A DNA stretch of 64,000 bases, taken from an uncultured Lachnospiraceae bacterium. Lineage in GTDB: Bacteria > Bacillota > Clostridia > Lachnospirales > Lachnospiraceae. Positions 32,683 through 42,082 of the stretch are shown one piece after another. The notes under the pieces were generated by a model. That model did not search any database, was not told the DNA's origin, and saw only the letters and a program-made list of their open reading frames with translations. Location of the stretch: contig CANQRR010000003.1 of NCBI GenBank assembly GCA_947626285.1, forward strand, positions 1-64,000. Reading direction: 5' to 3'. Position numbers and translations under genes: made by a program. Every line of letters begins with the position of its first letter. Positions within the stretch are counted from its first letter, which is position 1.

Positions 32683-33693
32683 TCAAAAACTGTTTCCGCA
32701 GATAACCTTCCCTGTGACGACGCTTATGCGCGGCACAAAATGCGTCTGGTTGATCTTTCGCAGAAGCGTGTTCACGCTGATCTGCGCCATCGCATCCATG
32801 TTCACATCGTAAGTGGTCAACTCCACTCCGTCAATCTGACTCATCAGAAAATGGTCGAAGCCCGCCACGCCGACGTCCTCCGGCACCCGATAGCCGTCCT
32901 GCCGAAGCTGCTCGATCAGAAACGCCGCCGTCACGTCGCAGTTGCAGAAGAACACCTCCGGCATCTCCTCCGGCAGATTTACAAAAATTCCCACATTTGA
33001 AACACTCCGATCCGGAATGATCCACTCCGGCCGGATCTCAATCTGTCTCTCCATGAGCGCTTTCCGGTATCCGAAAAAACGGTCCCGGATGCTGGAGGTC
33101 GCCTGAATCGTCCCGACAAAGGCGATCTTTTCGTAACCGGCCGCCAGCATCCTTTTTGTCAGCTGGTATGCGCCCATATAGTTGTCGCTGACGATAAAAT
33201 CGGCATCCCCGATCGGCTGATAATAGTCGACAAAGATCACCGGCACCCTGCTTCCGTTTCGGATCGCTTCCGTGTACGCACGGCTCAGCTCGCCAAGCAC
33301 CAGGATCCCGTTTACCTGATCGTCCAGAGACAAGTTTGGCAGCTTCAGATTCTCCTCGTCCTCCATGTCCAGTATCTCAAGGAAAGTCATGCTTTTCTTT
33401 TCCTGCGCCGCCTTTACGATCTCCTGGTAGACCTTCATGTAAAAGGACGGCGTATACCGCAGATACCTCCGGGAGATCAGCACTCCGATCCGGATGATGG
33501 AATCCTTTTTCTGAGACTGCTCCGGCGTTCCCTCGTATCCCAACTCTTCAGCCATGTCAAGGATTCTCTGACGAAGTTCATTGCTGACGCCCTTCCGTCC
33601 GTTCAACGCGATGGAAACGCTCACCACACTGACATTCAGTTCGCGGGCAATGTCCGTCTGCGTCACCGCGCGCTGCTTCCGTTCTCCCACCAT
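32683..33693 (-). CDS. LacI-family transcriptional regulator (first copy)
   Basis: About 336 residues from ATG 33693 behind AAAGGGCAGAAAAAAT; TTG 33723 is a less likely start. Helix-turn-helix: VTQTDIARELNVSVVSVSIA then LNGRKGVSNELR. The periplasmic-binding-like effector domain shares unusual features with its neighbour: YTPSFYMKVYQEIVKAA, and VFFCNCDVTAAFLIEQLRQD. Both probably arose by duplication and bind related sugars. The order in the locus is esterase, this regulator, the second regulator, GH26. Confidence 0.9.
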   Translation of the reverse strand: MVGERKQRAVTQTDIARELNVSVVSVSIALNGRKGVSNELRQRILDMAEELGYEGTPEQSQKKDSIIRIGVLISRRYLRYTPSFYMKVYQEIVKAAQEKKSMTFLEILDMEDEENLKLPNLSLDDQVNGILVLGELSRAYTEAIRNGSRVPVIFVDYYQPIGDADFIVSDNYMGAYQLTKRMLAAGYEKIAFVGTIQATSSIRDRFFGYRKALMERQIEIRPEWIIPDRSVSNVGIFVNLPEEMPEVFFCNCDVTAAFLIEQLRQDGYRVPEDVGVAGFDHFLMSQIDGVELTTYDVNMDAMAQISVNTLLRKINQTHFVPRISVVTGKVICGNSF

Positions 33694-33843
33694 ATTTTTT
33701 CTGCCCTTTCTCTTGCTGCTCAAGGCAAAACGCTCCCGCTGCCCTCCGACACCATTCTTGCCTCACAGCAAGCAGGCCAGACAATCCCTCACTTTCAGAA
33801 TCATACTCTCTTAACCTGAGCATTCCCTATCGTTGTTTCTATT

Positions 33844-34914
33844 TCAGTCAAAACATCCCGTGCGCTTTGCCTGCTCCTCAATAAACGCCGCCAGCTCGTC
33901 CGACATCTCCTCGGCCTCGCCGATGCGGATGTGTCCGGGCGTCCCGCAGCCGTTTCGCCTGTAGAGGAAGTGCACAGTCTTCTCGTCGCCGATCTCCTTG
34001 CAGACCTCGTCGATCGCGTCATCCCAGCCCTTGTCATGCTCCAAAATGGTCGTGGCAAGAACGATCAAAGCCTGCGGATATTTTCCTCGAATGTTTTCCA
34101 CAAGCTTTCTGTACTGCCGTCGCCAAAGGGCTGCCTTTTCGCCCTCATAGTCTTCTTTCATGAAATCCACTGGGTGATTGTCGTTCTGCGCGATCGCGAC
34201 GACGACCACATGCGGCGTGTAACGGTCGAAATCCCAGTCCGTCACCTCTCCGAGCGCCGGGTTGTACTGCAGCTTATCCCACGCGTGCTCCATACCTGTA
34301 TAGCCGCCGTCTTCATTGAAATATCCCGTTCCGTCCAACAGGGCGATCCCACCCTGTGCGATGTCGTGGAGCTCTGCATTTAATTTGCGCGCAGTCATCC
34401 AGGCATAGGAGTACCAGACATTGGAATACTCTCCGTTGTGCTCGGGATCGGGCTTTCCGGTATATTCCACCGCCTCGGACACCTCGCCCGCAGACACGGA
34501 ATCCCCGTATACCTCTATCCTGCGCTCCGGCCTCGGAAGCGGCGGAAGGATCTCCGATCCCTCCGGCAATTCAAAGCCGTGAAAGAGCACCTTGTTACAG
34601 GAATCCTGCCGTTTGAAGAGCGTCAGCGTATGCTCCGTGTCCGGGAGATCCTTCGCCAGCACATAACGCCTCACATCCGTGTCCGCGTCCTCCTCGCCTT
34701 CCGCCAGGCAGATCGTGCTCTGATCGCCGTCCAGAATGGCGCCCATGTAATTGCCCCAGTACTGTCTGTGGTTTTCCAAGTACGCGCTGATCCCACTGCC
34801 CCGGAAGCGGACGGTCACCAGCGTCGCCGGCCAGATGAACATATACGCGTTCGGATCCGTGTCATCGATCCTGCCGCTATACTGCAGATATTTATGATCT
34901 GGTTTTATCAACAT
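33844..34914 (-). CDS. CE2-family SGNH acetyl esterase for acetylated manno-oligosaccharides
   Basis: About 356 residues from ATG 34914, which overlaps the end of the epimerase gene. The N-terminal part (about residues 1-115, MLIKPDHKYLQYSGRI onward) looks like the beta-sandwich of CE2 enzymes, followed by the SGNH domain with IEVYGDSVSAGEVSEAVEY (nucleophile Ser), AIAQNDNHPVDF (block III), and GTPGHIRIGEAEEM (catalytic His). No signal peptide, so it acts in the cytosol on imported acetylated oligosaccharides, as described for the Roseburia mannan locus. Substrate is inferred from context. Confidence 0.85.
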   Translation of the reverse strand: MLIKPDHKYLQYSGRIDDTDPNAYMFIWPATLVTVRFRGSGISAYLENHRQYWGNYMGAILDGDQSTICLAEGEEDADTDVRRYVLAKDLPDTEHTLTLFKRQDSCNKVLFHGFELPEGSEILPPLPRPERRIEVYGDSVSAGEVSEAVEYTGKPDPEHNGEYSNVWYSYAWMTARKLNAELHDIAQGGIALLDGTGYFNEDGGYTGMEHAWDKLQYNPALGEVTDWDFDRYTPHVVVVAIAQNDNHPVDFMKEDYEGEKAALWRRQYRKLVENIRGKYPQALIVLATTILEHDKGWDDAIDEVCKEIGDEKTVHFLYRRNGCGTPGHIRIGEAEEMSDELAAFIEEQAKRTGCFD

Positions 34915-34919
34915 ATCCT

Positions 34920-36089
34920 CTACCTCGACAATCTTTTGATGATCTCCATGCACATCCGCCCGTTGTGGTACGGGCACTTCCACGGATCCACGATTGCTTC
35001 CTCCTCCGTGATCTCCCCGTTTTCCTTCAGGTCACGGAACCACTCGGAGCCCTCTCTCTTGTCCACAAGATGATCCTTCACGAATCCCCAGATATCCTCG
35101 GCCGCCTGCATATACTTCAGCCTGGACGGATCCTGCTGCCACGCGTTCGTAAATCCGACGATCGCCTCCGCCTGCACCCACCAGACGCGGGTGGTATCGA
35201 CTTTGCCGCGCTCACACTCATTCGCGAGCGAATGGCTGCGGTAGGCCTCCTCGTAGACGCACTCCGTCAGCGTCCTCGTAATCTTCCGCATCTCCTCGGA
35301 AAGCGCCTCGTCGCCCAGCACGTCGCAGCCACGGTCGATCAGCCAGGCCGACTCAATGTCGTGTCCGAAGGAGTGAAGGTCGATCAGCGTATTCCACTCC
35401 TTGTCGAAGAACACCTCCAGACGGCGCTTCGACGGGTTGTAGACCCGGTCGGCAAACAGGCGCAGCATGTAGCGCAGCTGCTCCCCGACCGCCTCGTCGT
35501 GTGAGACATCGTAGAGCTCCGTGTATGCCTCGAATACATGCAGAAGCGTGTTCATCGTCTTCTCCGCCATCACGCCGTTCTCGGAAAGCTTCTCATTGTC
35601 CACCGGACGGAAATCCTGTGAGAACGCCTCCAGATAGCCGAAGGAATCCTTGCATTTGTCCTCGATCACCGCAAACAGCCGCTTTGCCAGTTGCAGGGCT
35701 TCCTCGTTTTTCGTCAGTCTGTAGTACGAGGAGAGCCCGTAGATAGCGAATGCCTGACAGTAGGTGTGCTTCATTCCTTCTTCCACTTTCCCGTCGTAGG
35801 TGACCGACCAGTACACGCCGCCGTTTTCCCGATCTACAAAGTAATCGCGCAGAAAAGCGTACGCGTGATCCGCCTCATCCTTCAGCGAAGCGTCGTTCAA
35901 AAGCAGCGCCGCGTTGGAGAAAAACCACAGGATCCTGCTGTTTAAGATACAGCCCTTGACGGCTTTCGGATCGATCTTCAGATCGTACCCCATATAGCCG
36001 TAATATCCGCCGTTTTCGTCGTCCCGCATGCCCTTCCAGAACGGAATGATCTTCCCCGTCAAATGCTCTTTTACTTCCTGAACAAACAT
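34920..36089 (-). CDS. AGE-family disaccharide 2-epimerase (cellobiose/mannobiose 2-epimerase-like)
   Basis: About 389 residues from ATG 36089, six bases after GGAGG. An (alpha/alpha)6 barrel with the expected His residues: HSFGHDIESAWLIDRGCDVL (H-D-I-E-S-A-W) and WKCPYHNGRMCMEIIKRLSR, and KTMNTLLHVFEAYTELYDVS. These enzymes convert the reducing-end mannose of beta-1,4-mannobiose to glucose, making Man-Glc for GH130 phosphorolysis. No GH130 gene is in the window; it may lie elsewhere. Position between transporter and esterase genes fits manno-oligosaccharide catabolism. Confidence 0.88.
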   Translation of the reverse strand: MFVQEVKEHLTGKIIPFWKGMRDDENGGYYGYMGYDLKIDPKAVKGCILNSRILWFFSNAALLLNDASLKDEADHAYAFLRDYFVDRENGGVYWSVTYDGKVEEGMKHTYCQAFAIYGLSSYYRLTKNEEALQLAKRLFAVIEDKCKDSFGYLEAFSQDFRPVDNEKLSENGVMAEKTMNTLLHVFEAYTELYDVSHDEAVGEQLRYMLRLFADRVYNPSKRRLEVFFDKEWNTLIDLHSFGHDIESAWLIDRGCDVLGDEALSEEMRKITRTLTECVYEEAYRSHSLANECERGKVDTTRVWWVQAEAIVGFTNAWQQDPSRLKYMQAAEDIWGFVKDHLVDKREGSEWFRDLKENGEITEEEAIVDPWKCPYHNGRMCMEIIKRLSR

Positions 36090-36210
36090 ACCATGCCTCC
36101 AAAATACTTTTTCATCTATGATCGCATTTTTCAAGAATCGTACCAATCACAATGATTCACATTCTTCCTGTCCGGCCGATGTATGAACCGGCCGGAGCAA
36201 TATGATATAC

Positions 36211-37059
36211 TCAGCCCTTCACGGCGCCTGCCGTCAGTCCGCTGTAGATCTGATCCTGGCACAAAATGAACAATATCAGCGCCGGGAGCAGGGAAATAAT
36301 CACGCCCGCGCAGATCAGATTGTACTGGCTACCCAGAGGCCCGACGAAGGTGTACAGCGAAGTCGCCACCGTCGGATACAGCTTCTTATCCTGCAGATAC
36401 AGGTTCGCCATGTAGTATTCATTGTAGGTGCCGACGCCCTTCAGGATACAGGAAGTCACAATCGCCGGTTTCAGCAGCGGCAGATGGATCTTGTAAAAGA
36501 TCGTGAAATAGTTCGCGCCGTCCATGATCGCCGATTCATCCAGGGCGATATCGATGTTCTCGAAAAACTGTATATAGATATAGATCGATATGACGTCCGT
36601 CCCGCACATGATGATCATATATCCGATCAGCGAATTGATAAAGCCCAGATTGTACATGATCTCATACAGGGATACCTGCATGGCGACGCCCGGAAGCAGC
36701 GACGCGAACAGGAACAGATTGCGGATCAGGTTATTCCCCGGGAACTTGAAGCGGTTCAGCACATAGGCAAGCTGCGTGCCGATGAACACGGAACCGATCA
36801 GCACACAGATCAGGATGAGCGTGGAGTTGAAAAACGCCCTGGCCATGTTCGCTCTCTGGAACGCCTGGATAAAGTTGTCAAAGTTCAGCCAGTTCTGCGG
36901 GAGCGTCATCACGTTCGTCTGCTGATACTCTGTCTCGGTCTTGAAGGCCGTGATCACGCAGGACACGACCGGGATCACCGCGACGAACGCGAAAAACACC
37001 AGCGACGCGTATTTCAGAAAAGCCAGGATCCCTCTTTTTGCATAATCCAATGTCCTCAT
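36211..37059 (-). CDS. Carbohydrate ABC transporter permease (MalG type)
   Basis: An inner-membrane protein of 282 residues with about six helices. The start is FLKYASLVFFAFVAVIPVVS and the conserved EAA loop reads ALDESAIMDGANYFTIFYKI followed by HLPLLKPA. Partner of the permease upstream (gap six bases) and of the binding protein. An ATPase gene is absent, as is common for CUT1 importers, which share an MsmX/MsmK-type ATPase encoded elsewhere. Confidence 0.92.
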   Translation of the reverse strand: MRTLDYAKRGILAFLKYASLVFFAFVAVIPVVSCVITAFKTETEYQQTNVMTLPQNWLNFDNFIQAFQRANMARAFFNSTLILICVLIGSVFIGTQLAYVLNRFKFPGNNLIRNLFLFASLLPGVAMQVSLYEIMYNLGFINSLIGYMIIMCGTDVISIYIYIQFFENIDIALDESAIMDGANYFTIFYKIHLPLLKPAIVTSCILKGVGTYNEYYMANLYLQDKKLYPTVATSLYTFVGPLGSQYNLICAGVIISLLPALILFILCQDQIYSGLTAGAVKG

Positions 37060-37065
37060 ATCCCA

Positions 37066-38073
37066 TCACCGTCCTTCCGCTGCCCTGGCGCTTCTCTTCG
37101 CCAGCCTGGCAAGTTTCTTGTCTCTCCGGATGCCTGCCTTCGGATCGTCGTCCTCCGCGTCGCGGAACACATACTTGAAGAAGAGCTTCTGCAGTATCGT
37201 CGCGATAATGATAATGATTAGCAGTATGATCGCCATTGCGGATGCAAGGCCTACCTTCTGCTGCGTGTGTGCGATGTTATGCATGACCACAAAGTAGGTG
37301 CCCGTCCCGTTCGCGCCGCTCGTGATGACGTACGGCGGCTCAAAAGCGCTCAGGGAACCGGTGATCGACAGGATCACGTTCAGCATGACGATCGTTCGTA
37401 TGCTCGGAAGGATAATATAGATAAACTGCTGGAACTTGTTCGCCCCGTCCAGCATCGCCGACTCGTACAGGCTGGAGTCCACCGACATGATCGCACCGAT
37501 GAAGAGCACCATGTTCTGTCCGAAATAGCGCCAGATGGACGTCCCCACCAGGGAGAAGTTGTTGATCCTCTGGTCGCGCAGCCAGTAGGGCAGGCTATCC
37601 AGCTTGAAGCCGCACCACTGAAGCACGGTGTCGAACACGAACCCTCTGGTATAGAAAAACTTAAAGATAAAGCCGATGGCGATACCGTTGATCAGATACG
37701 GGAAGAACATGAATCCCTTAAACAGTTTTCCGCACTTTACCTTGAAGCTCAGGACAGTCGCGAGGTACAGCGCGAGCACGAGCTGTATGATCGAGCCGAG
37801 CATGTAGTAAAGGCTGAGCTTCAGCGCTCCGAAGCAGTCCTTGCGCTGGAATACCTTCAGGTAATTGTCCCAGCCCACGAACTTTCGCGTGCCGGTGTAT
37901 TTCATCTTGTAAAAACTGAAGCCGAACATCTCCCCGAACGGAAGATAGGTAAAGACAAACAGCAACAAAAGCGGGATGATCATAAATGAGAGCATCACCA
38001 GGACCTTCTGTCCGTCCCTGCTTTTGATCCACACATTGAACGGCCGCCTCTTTTTCACTGCTTTTGTGTTCAT
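37066..38073 (-). CDS. Carbohydrate ABC transporter permease (MalF/UgpA type)
   Basis: Membrane protein of 335 residues with about six helices (first: VMLSFMIIPLLLLFVFTYLP) and the EAA loop DSSLYESAMLDGANKFQQFI followed by YIILPSIR. It has a charged C-terminal tail (KAGIRRDKKLARLAKRSARA). ATG is preceded by AGAGGGGGACCCG. It follows the binding-protein gene across an 86-base gap holding a stable hairpin. Confidence 0.92.
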   Translation of the reverse strand: MNTKAVKKRRPFNVWIKSRDGQKVLVMLSFMIIPLLLLFVFTYLPFGEMFGFSFYKMKYTGTRKFVGWDNYLKVFQRKDCFGALKLSLYYMLGSIIQLVLALYLATVLSFKVKCGKLFKGFMFFPYLINGIAIGFIFKFFYTRGFVFDTVLQWCGFKLDSLPYWLRDQRINNFSLVGTSIWRYFGQNMVLFIGAIMSVDSSLYESAMLDGANKFQQFIYIILPSIRTIVMLNVILSITGSLSAFEPPYVITSGANGTGTYFVVMHNIAHTQQKVGLASAMAIILLIIIIIATILQKLFFKYVFRDAEDDDPKAGIRRDKKLARLAKRSARAAEGR

Positions 38074-38099
38074 CGGGTCCCCCTCTTTCTATAAACAAA

Positions 38100-38122
38100 G
38101 GGGCTGAATCTACTCCAGCCCC
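38100..38122 (-). terminator. Intercistronic hairpin behind the binding-protein gene
   Basis: GGGGCTG-N9-CAGCCCC, followed on the minus strand by TTTGTTTAT. Such hairpins let the binding protein be made in excess over its permeases, by partial termination or 3'-end protection. Confidence 0.7.
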
Positions 38123-38159
38123 TCCGTCAAATTTTGCCGCGTTGCCGCGTATGCAGATT

Positions 38160-39512
38160 TTACTCGGTCACTTCAACGCCAAGGCTCTCCTGTGCGTCGT
38201 TCCATGCGGTCGTCCAGTCTGCCATGATGTCGTCAAAGCTCTCGCTGCCCGTAAACGCGGACTCTACGATTCTCTGAACCTTCGCGTCGCCGCCTGCGTT
38301 GAAGGAAAGCTCGGACTCTGCGTTCATCTCGCCAAGCAGGTCTTCCTCGCCCGGAAGCGCCGGCTGATCGGAAAGCATCGTGCAGGTATCGAATGCGGAG
38401 TACATGCTCGGATTCTCTCCGTTCTTGGAGGTCGCGTAGCAGCCCTCAGATACGTTCCAGCCGGACTCCTCGATGAGCCATTTCACGAAGACCATCGATG
38501 CGGTCTTGTTCTCGTCGCTCGCGTTTACATTGATGCCGTAGTTGTAGTCGCCGCCAGCTACCACGTACTGCGTGCCGTCAACCGTGATCGGGAACGGCAT
38601 GTAGCCGATGTCGTCGCCGTGGTCGCCCGCCTCTACCATCTGAGAGAACGCCCAGGAGCCGAGAACCATGCAGCCGATCTCGCCGTTGTTGATCATGCCC
38701 TTGCAGCCTTCCCAGTCGGTCGTGGTGTAGTCGTCCTCGATGAGGCCGTTCGCAACCGCGTCGTAGAGGATCTTGTACAAAGCGTACGCGCCCGTGCCGT
38801 CGCCGTGGTCCTCAAACGGATTCGCCATGTGCGCGAACTTCTGGTTCATGAAGGTATCGTCGCCCTCTGCGACCACGCCCATGTAAGCGTCCCATGCGCC
38901 CATCGTCCAGCCTGCCGCGTAGTTCGTGTAAAGCGGGATCGCATCCGTGTTGTCCTTGATCAGCTGCAGATCCGCGATGAACTCGTCCGGAGTCTTCGGA
39001 AGCTCGGTGATGCCGGCCTGCTCGAACACTGCCTTGTTGTAGACGACGCCCTGCGCGTTGCCCCACATCGGAACGCCGTAGCAAACGCCGTCATAGGACC
39101 ATGCGTTCATGAAGTTCAGCTCCGCGTCCAGCGCTTCCAGATCGCCGTACGGCTGGAAGTATGTACTCAGCTCTTTCGTGTCGATCGCCGGGATCAGCAT
39201 GATGTCGCCCCAGTCGCCCGTGGACAGACGAAGCAGGGAATCTTCCGCGTAGTCCGTGACGCCCTCGGTCTCGACAGAGATGTTCGGATATGTCTCGTTG
39301 AATTTCGCAACCAGATCTGCGATCGTGCCGTCTTCCTCACGGTCGGTCCTGCAGTGCAGGAACTTGATCGTAGCGGTCAGATCCGTGTAGTCCTCGCCCA
39401 GCGTGATGTCCAGATATCCCGGTACGCCGCCCTCATCGGCAGACACTGCCACCGGAAGAGAGAGAACCATCGTCGCAGCCAGGCCCAACGCCAACAACTT
39501 TTTCAGTTTCAT
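38160..39512 (-). CDS. Extracellular sugar-binding protein (family 1), manno-oligosaccharide importer
   Basis: About 450 residues from ATG 39512, seven bases after GGAGG. Signal peptide MKLKKLLALGLAATMVLSLP then VAVSADEG; there is no lipobox Cys at the cleavage site, which is unusual for a Gram-positive importer protein normally anchored as a lipoprotein. The mature part has the two-lobe fold with TIKFLHCRTDREEDGTIADL and PMWGNAQGVVYNKAVFEQAG. Aromatic-rich segments (GVPMWGNAQGVVYN, YAAGWTMGAWDAYMG) could stack on sugars. It heads the locus. The specificity for manno-oligosaccharides is inferred from the epimerase, CE2 and GH26 genes downstream. Confidence 0.88.
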   Translation of the reverse strand: MKLKKLLALGLAATMVLSLPVAVSADEGGVPGYLDITLGEDYTDLTATIKFLHCRTDREEDGTIADLVAKFNETYPNISVETEGVTDYAEDSLLRLSTGDWGDIMLIPAIDTKELSTYFQPYGDLEALDAELNFMNAWSYDGVCYGVPMWGNAQGVVYNKAVFEQAGITELPKTPDEFIADLQLIKDNTDAIPLYTNYAAGWTMGAWDAYMGVVAEGDDTFMNQKFAHMANPFEDHGDGTGAYALYKILYDAVANGLIEDDYTTTDWEGCKGMINNGEIGCMVLGSWAFSQMVEAGDHGDDIGYMPFPITVDGTQYVVAGGDYNYGINVNASDENKTASMVFVKWLIEESGWNVSEGCYATSKNGENPSMYSAFDTCTMLSDQPALPGEEDLLGEMNAESELSFNAGGDAKVQRIVESAFTGSESFDDIMADWTTAWNDAQESLGVEVTE

Positions 39513-39555
39513 AGTGGTACCTCCATTCATTTTTTAATTAAACTTGATATTATTT

Positions 39556-39584
39556 AATATAGCATTATTGCTTTATTCAGTCAA
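39556..39584 (-). promoter_or_regulatory. Promoter of the manno-oligosaccharide locus
   Basis: TTGACT (39584-39579), 17-bp spacer, TATATT (39561-39556). The 299 bases between the binding protein and lepA hold only this promoter, the inverted repeat next to it and AT-rich spacer. Confidence 0.75.
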
Positions 39585-39600
39585 CAAAATCAGATTAAAT

Positions 39601-39628
39601 TTTAAGTTTTCAGTAGCTTTAACTTAAA
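39601..39628. promoter_or_regulatory. Inverted repeat upstream of the promoter, candidate regulator site
   Basis: TTTAAGTT-N12-AACTTAAA; the right arm is itself part of the palindrome TTTAACTTAAA. It lies about 17 bp upstream of the -35 box, where an activator or looping repressor would sit. Either LacI-family protein of the locus could bind here; this is a guess from position. Confidence 0.4.
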
Positions 39629-39811
39629 TTATTTTTATTTTGCCCTGTTTTGTCGATTTCCGCACCTATTTATGTGCATTGTGCACAAAAGAAGGCTCTG
39701 CGACTAATTTCATCGAAAATCTTATTTTAAGTGAGCAAAAAACTGTCGCGAAACATACGCCTGAGTACCCTTCGCGACAGCCTCTGTCTTGTCTTAACAG
39801 TCTTGTCAGTC

Positions 39812-41623
39812 TTATTTGTCGTCCAGCTTCAGCACGCTCATGAACGCCTTCTGCGGGATCTCTACGTTGCCCACCTGGCGCATGCGCTTCTTGCCTTCCT
39901 TCTGCTTTTCAAGCAGCTTCTTCTTCCGCGTGATGTCGCCGCCATAGCACTTCGCAAGCACGTCCTTGCGCATCGCCTTGACGGTCTCCCTGGCGATGAT
40001 CTTGCTGCCGATCGCCGCCTGGATCGGGATCTCGAAGAGCTGGCGCGGGATCTCCTGCTTCAGCTTCTCGCACATCTTCCGCCCTCTCTCGTAGGCCGTC
40101 TCGCCGTGCACGATGAAGGAGAGCGCGTCGACCTCCTCGTGGTTTACCAGAATGTCAAGCTTCACAAGCTCGGAGCGCATGTAACCCTTCATATCGTAAT
40201 CGAAGGAGGCGTACCCGCGTGAGCGCGATTTCAGCGCGTCGAAGAAATCGTAGATGATCTCGTTGAGCGGCAGCGTGTACTTCAGAAGCGCCCTCGTCTC
40301 TTCGATGTACTCCATGCCCTCGTACATGCCGCGGCGTTCCTGGCAGAGCTCCATGATCGGGCCGATGTACTCGGTCGTCACCATGATCTCGGCCGCCACG
40401 ACCGGCTCCTCCATGTACTCGATCTCAGATGGATCCGGCAGGTTCGTCGGGTTCGTCAGATCGACGACCTCGCCGTTCGTCTTGTGTACCTTATAGATTA
40501 CGCTCGGCGCCGTCGTCACAAGATCTAGGTTGTACTCTCGCTCCAGGCGCTCCTGGATGATCTCCAGATGCAGCAGCCCAAGAAATCCGCAGCGGAAACC
40601 GAAGCCCAGCGCCACGGAGGTCTCCGGCTCAAACTGCAGGGAGGCGTCGTTGAGCTGCAGCTTCTCCAGCGCGTCCCGCAGATCCGGGTACTTCGCCCCG
40701 TCCGCCGGATACATGCCGCAGAACACCATCGGGTTTACCTTCTTGTAACCCGGCAGAGGCTCTGCGCAGGGATTCTCCGCGTTCGTCACCGTGTCGCCGA
40801 CGCGCGTGTCCTTCACATTTTTGAGGCTGGCGGTCAGATAGCCGACCATGCCCGCGCTCAGCTCCTCGCAGGGGATGAACTGCCCCGCGCCGAAGTAACC
40901 CGCCTCGACGACCTCGGCCTGCGCGCCCGTCGCCATCATGCGGATCGGCGTACCTTTTCTGACCGTGCCGTGCATGATGCGCACGAAGATGATCACGCCC
41001 TTGTAGGAATCGTAGACCGAGTCGAAGATCAGCGCCTGCAGCGGCGCGTCCGGGTCGCCCTTGGGCGCCGGGATCTTCGCAACGATCTGGCGCAGCACCT
41101 CCTCGACGTTCTGTCCGGTCTTCGCGGATATCCGCGGGGCGTCCTCCGCCTCGATGCCGATGACGTCCTCGATCTCGTGAACCACACGCTCCGGGTCCGC
41201 GCTCGGCAGGTCGATCTTGTTGATGACCGGCATAACGTCCAGATCGTGGTCGAGCGCCAGATAGACGTTCGCGAGCGTCTGCGCCTCGATGCCCTGCGCC
41301 GCGTCCACGACGAGCACCGCCCCGTCGCAAGCCGCCAGGCTTCTGGACACCTCGTAGTTGAAATCCACATGTCCCGGCGTGTCGATCAGGTTGAAGATGT
41401 ACTCCTCGCCGTCGTCCGCCTTGTAGATCAGCCGCACCGCCTGCGACTTGATCGTGATGCCGCGCTCACGCTCCAGGTCCATGTTGTCGAGCACCTGGTT
41501 CTGCATCTCGCGGCTCGTCAAAAGTCCTGTCATCTCGATGATGCGATCCGCCAGCGTCGACTTACCGTGGTCGATGTGCGCGATGATACAAAAATTTCTG
41601 ATCTTATCCTGACTGAAAGCCAC
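39812..41623 (-). CDS. lepA: Elongation factor 4 (LepA)
   Basis: A ribosome-binding GTPase of 603 residues. G1 loop [21 protein letters not shown]2 region [11 protein letters not shown]3 [13 protein letters not shown]-like [19 protein letters not shown]4 NKIDLPSA. The LepA-specific C-terminal domain begins [20 protein letters not shown] and ends in the basic [20 protein letters not shown]. It starts at GTG 41623 behind AGGAGGAGTACAG. It lies between two unrelated clusters and is probably transcribed alone. Confidence 0.97.
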   Translation of the reverse strand: MAFSQDKIRNFCIIAHIDHGKSTLADRIIEMTGLLTSREMQNQVLDNMDLERERGITIKSQAVRLIYKADDGEEYIFNLIDTPGHVDFNYEVSRSLAACDGAVLVVDAAQGIEAQTLANVYLALDHDLDVMPVINKIDLPSADPERVVHEIEDVIGIEAEDAPRISAKTGQNVEEVLRQIVAKIPAPKGDPDAPLQALIFDSVYDSYKGVIIFVRIMHGTVRKGTPIRMMATGAQAEVVEAGYFGAGQFIPCEELSAGMVGYLTASLKNVKDTRVGDTVTNAENPCAEPLPGYKKVNPMVFCGMYPADGAKYPDLRDALEKLQLNDASLQFEPETSVALGFGFRCGFLGLLHLEIIQERLEREYNLDLVTTAPSVIYKVHKTNGEVVDLTNPTNLPDPSEIEYMEEPVVAAEIMVTTEYIGPIMELCQERRGMYEGMEYIEETRALLKYTLPLNEIIYDFFDALKSRSRGYASFDYDMKGYMRSELVKLDILVNHEEVDALSFIVHGETAYERGRKMCEKLKQEIPRQLFEIPIQAAIGSKIIARETVKAMRKDVLAKCYGGDITRKKKLLEKQKEGKKRMRQVGNVEIPQKAFMSVLKLDDK

Positions 41624-41637
41624 CTGTACTCCTCCTG

Positions 41638-41755
41638 TTTATGACGTATACCCACAGGGCGTCTTCACTTCGTTTCGGTCGGCGCTTAACGTGCGCCACC
41701 GGCGCACAGCGCCCCGTAACTCAGATCCCTCCGGGATGGATTTTTATGACGTATA
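41638..41755. repeat. Palindromic intergenic element flanked by 13-bp direct repeats
   Basis: TTTATGACGTATA occurs at 41638-41650 and again at 41743-41755, the second copy containing the stop codon of the neighbouring membrane gene. Between them lie a long hairpin (GGCGCT taac GTGCGCC acc GGCGCAC AGCGCC, 41681-41713) and a smaller one (ATCCC TCC GGGAT, 41725-41737). The layout resembles a REP- or MITE-like insert with a target duplication. Confidence 0.55.
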
Positions 41756-42082
41756 TATCAAAATTCCCGCGATGATGATCAGGTTCCCGATGACCCGCCC
41801 TTTCGTGAACTTCTCTTTCAGGATCACATAGGACAGAAGCATCACGAACACGTAGCTGAACGCGTCGATCACTGTGCCGTACTTCATCTCCACTTTCGTG
41901 AACGCGTAGGTGTTCACCAACAGCACACAGAAGAAAATAAAGTACGACAACAGCACCCGCCAGTTCAGGTATTCCCGGATCGGGTTTTCCCACTGCTTAT
42001 TCGCGCTCTGCTTTAACAGTACCTGGGAAACTGCCGTGAAAAAAGTCCCGGCAAACATCAAACCGAAATATAGTTCAATCAT
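41744..42082 (-). CDS. Half-size EamA/SMR-type membrane protein (ArnF-like)
   Basis: About 112 residues from MIELYFGLMFAGTFFTAVSQ at ATG 42082, with four predicted helices. VLLKQSANK in helix 1 and the TVIDAFSYVFVMLLSYVILK segment resemble the small subunits that flip polyprenyl-phosphate-linked sugars (ArnE/ArnF) or SMR exporters. Its start overlaps the end of the next half-size gene by eight bases, so the two are coupled and probably form a heterodimer. Divergent neighbours (GT2, aminotransferase, ATP-grasp) favour a lipid-linked glycan substrate. Confidence 0.72.
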   Translation of the reverse strand: MIELYFGLMFAGTFFTAVSQVLLKQSANKQWENPIREYLNWRVLLSYFIFFCVLLVNTYAFTKVEMKYGTVIDAFSYVFVMLLSYVILKEKFTKGRVIGNLIIIAGILIYTS

